From: Simmondsia chinensis
Taxonomy: Eukaryota; Streptophyta; Magnoliopsida; Caryophyllales; Simmondsiaceae
NCBI GenBank assembly: GCA_018398585.1
Contig: JAGTTD010000019.1
Span: 8,779,702 to 8,843,701, forward strand
Reading direction: 5' to 3'
DNA: 64,000 nt
Under the pieces are notes generated by a model. It did not search any database, was not told where the DNA came from, and was given only the letters and a program-made list of their open reading frames with translations. Below, piece after piece: positions 63,293-64,000 of the stretch. The position numbers and the translations under genes are program-made. Numbering within the stretch: position 1 is the stretch's first letter; every line of letters starts with the position of its first letter.

Positions 63293-64000
63293 CCAACTAA
63301 ATTTTAGGTATGGTTTCAAACAATCATCAAAGTTTTCCTTTTTTTTTTTTTAATGTCACTCCTAAACTTTAAAAACATTTTCAATGCCACACCTTAATAT
63401 GATGTTATTAATATTATTTAAATTTTTACTAACGAAACATTTAAAAAAATACTTTAAAAAATTGAAATATAGATAAATAGTTTTAAAAATTTTGAAATAT
63501 TTTTATATTTCAAAAAATAGTTCAAATAACTAAAAACCTTGTAATGATTAATCTTTTAGGTATTTTATTTTTTTAAGTACCACATAGCAAAACTAACGGA
63601 ACCCTAGCGATGTCATATTAAAGTGTAACATTGAAAACATTAGGAAAGCTTATGTGTGAAATTGAAAACATAGAAGATTTAGGTTGTCCCACATCTCAAG
63701 TTTAGGTGGTTTTTAGTAAAAATCCTATAAATATGATGCAGCCCAAAAAATGCAAAAAATGCTATCCCAGCTAAATTTTTGGTATGGTTTCAAACAATCA
63801 TCAAAGTTTTCTTTTTTTTTTCTTTTTTTTTTAATGCCACACTTAAACTTTAAAAACATTTTAACGTCACACCTTAATATGATATCGTTAATATCCTTTA
63901 AATTTTTACTAACGTGACATTTAAAAAAATACTTAAAAATTTTGAAATTTAGATAAATAATTTTGAAAAAATTGAAATATTTTCATATTTCAAGAAAATA
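63293..64000. repeat. direct repeat, period about 480 bp, running off the window
   Basis: 63300-63530 and 63778-64000 are about 85-90% alike by eye, starting 'aaattttaggtatggtttcaa' / 'aaatttttggtatggtttcaa' and continuing through 'catcaaagttttc', a T-run, 'cacaccttaatatgat' and 'tttaaatttttactaacg'. Between them, 63610-63655 carries the complement of part of the unit (catattaaagtgtaacattgaaaac), so an inverted copy is also present. Confidence 0.75.

Overview
The window is nuclear DNA of a flowering plant, most likely a eudicot. It is AT-rich with long A/T runs. Almost everything recognisable is a plant transposable element: Ty1/copia and Ty3/gypsy LTR retrotransposons, plant L1-type LINEs, Au-like SINEs, a TRIM, PIF/Harbinger, hAT, Mutator-like and CACTA-like DNA elements. 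I cannot name the species. Only one well-supported host gene is present.

Layout. 1-4830: 3' part of a decayed + strand copia element with its 3' LTR. 4831-10885: intergenic DNA holding two copies of one dispersed repeat (7668-8220, 9673-10196) that bracket the host gene, a two-exon minus-strand gene at 8675-9494 encoding a 165-residue plant-specific protein of unknown function. 10886-14218: a short gypsy element with both LTRs and gag-protease but no reverse transcriptase. 15558-16107: 3' end of a LINE with an Au-SINE-like tail. 17116-20098: a CACTA-like end and exon-like debris. 20099-20986: a non-autonomous Mutator-like element with a 9-bp target duplication. 21441-28870: a 7.4-kb Athila/Tat-type gypsy element carrying only gag and protease. 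28876-33470: a minus-strand copia element lacking its 3' LTR, followed by an inverted LTR of the same gypsy family (33474-34990). 35520-41326: a minus-strand copia element with 571-bp LTRs full of palindromes, its integrase split by a SINE. 43119-43360: a SINE whose head is a complete 5S rRNA gene copy. 44240-51183: a copia fragment whose LTR is split by a 5.3-kb PIF/Harbinger element, itself split by a hAT element, followed by a TRIM. 51863-57044: the youngest LTR element, a minus-strand gypsy of about 5.2 kb with near-identical 288-bp LTRs and target duplication GTTCG, inserted at the start of a 5'-truncated LINE (57045-58280). 58281-64000: AT-rich DNA with an unidentified protein fragment, a DNA-transposon-like repeat and a roughly 480-bp direct repeat running off the end.

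None of the elements looks fully autonomous now: every pol region has stops, frameshifts, lost active-site residues or missing domains. The nesting gives a relative order of events. The most interesting points are the 5S-rRNA-headed SINE, the tail it shares with another SINE and a LINE 3' end, and the odd inverted-LTR complex at 21.4-35.0 kb whose outer ends carry the same 5-bp flank.
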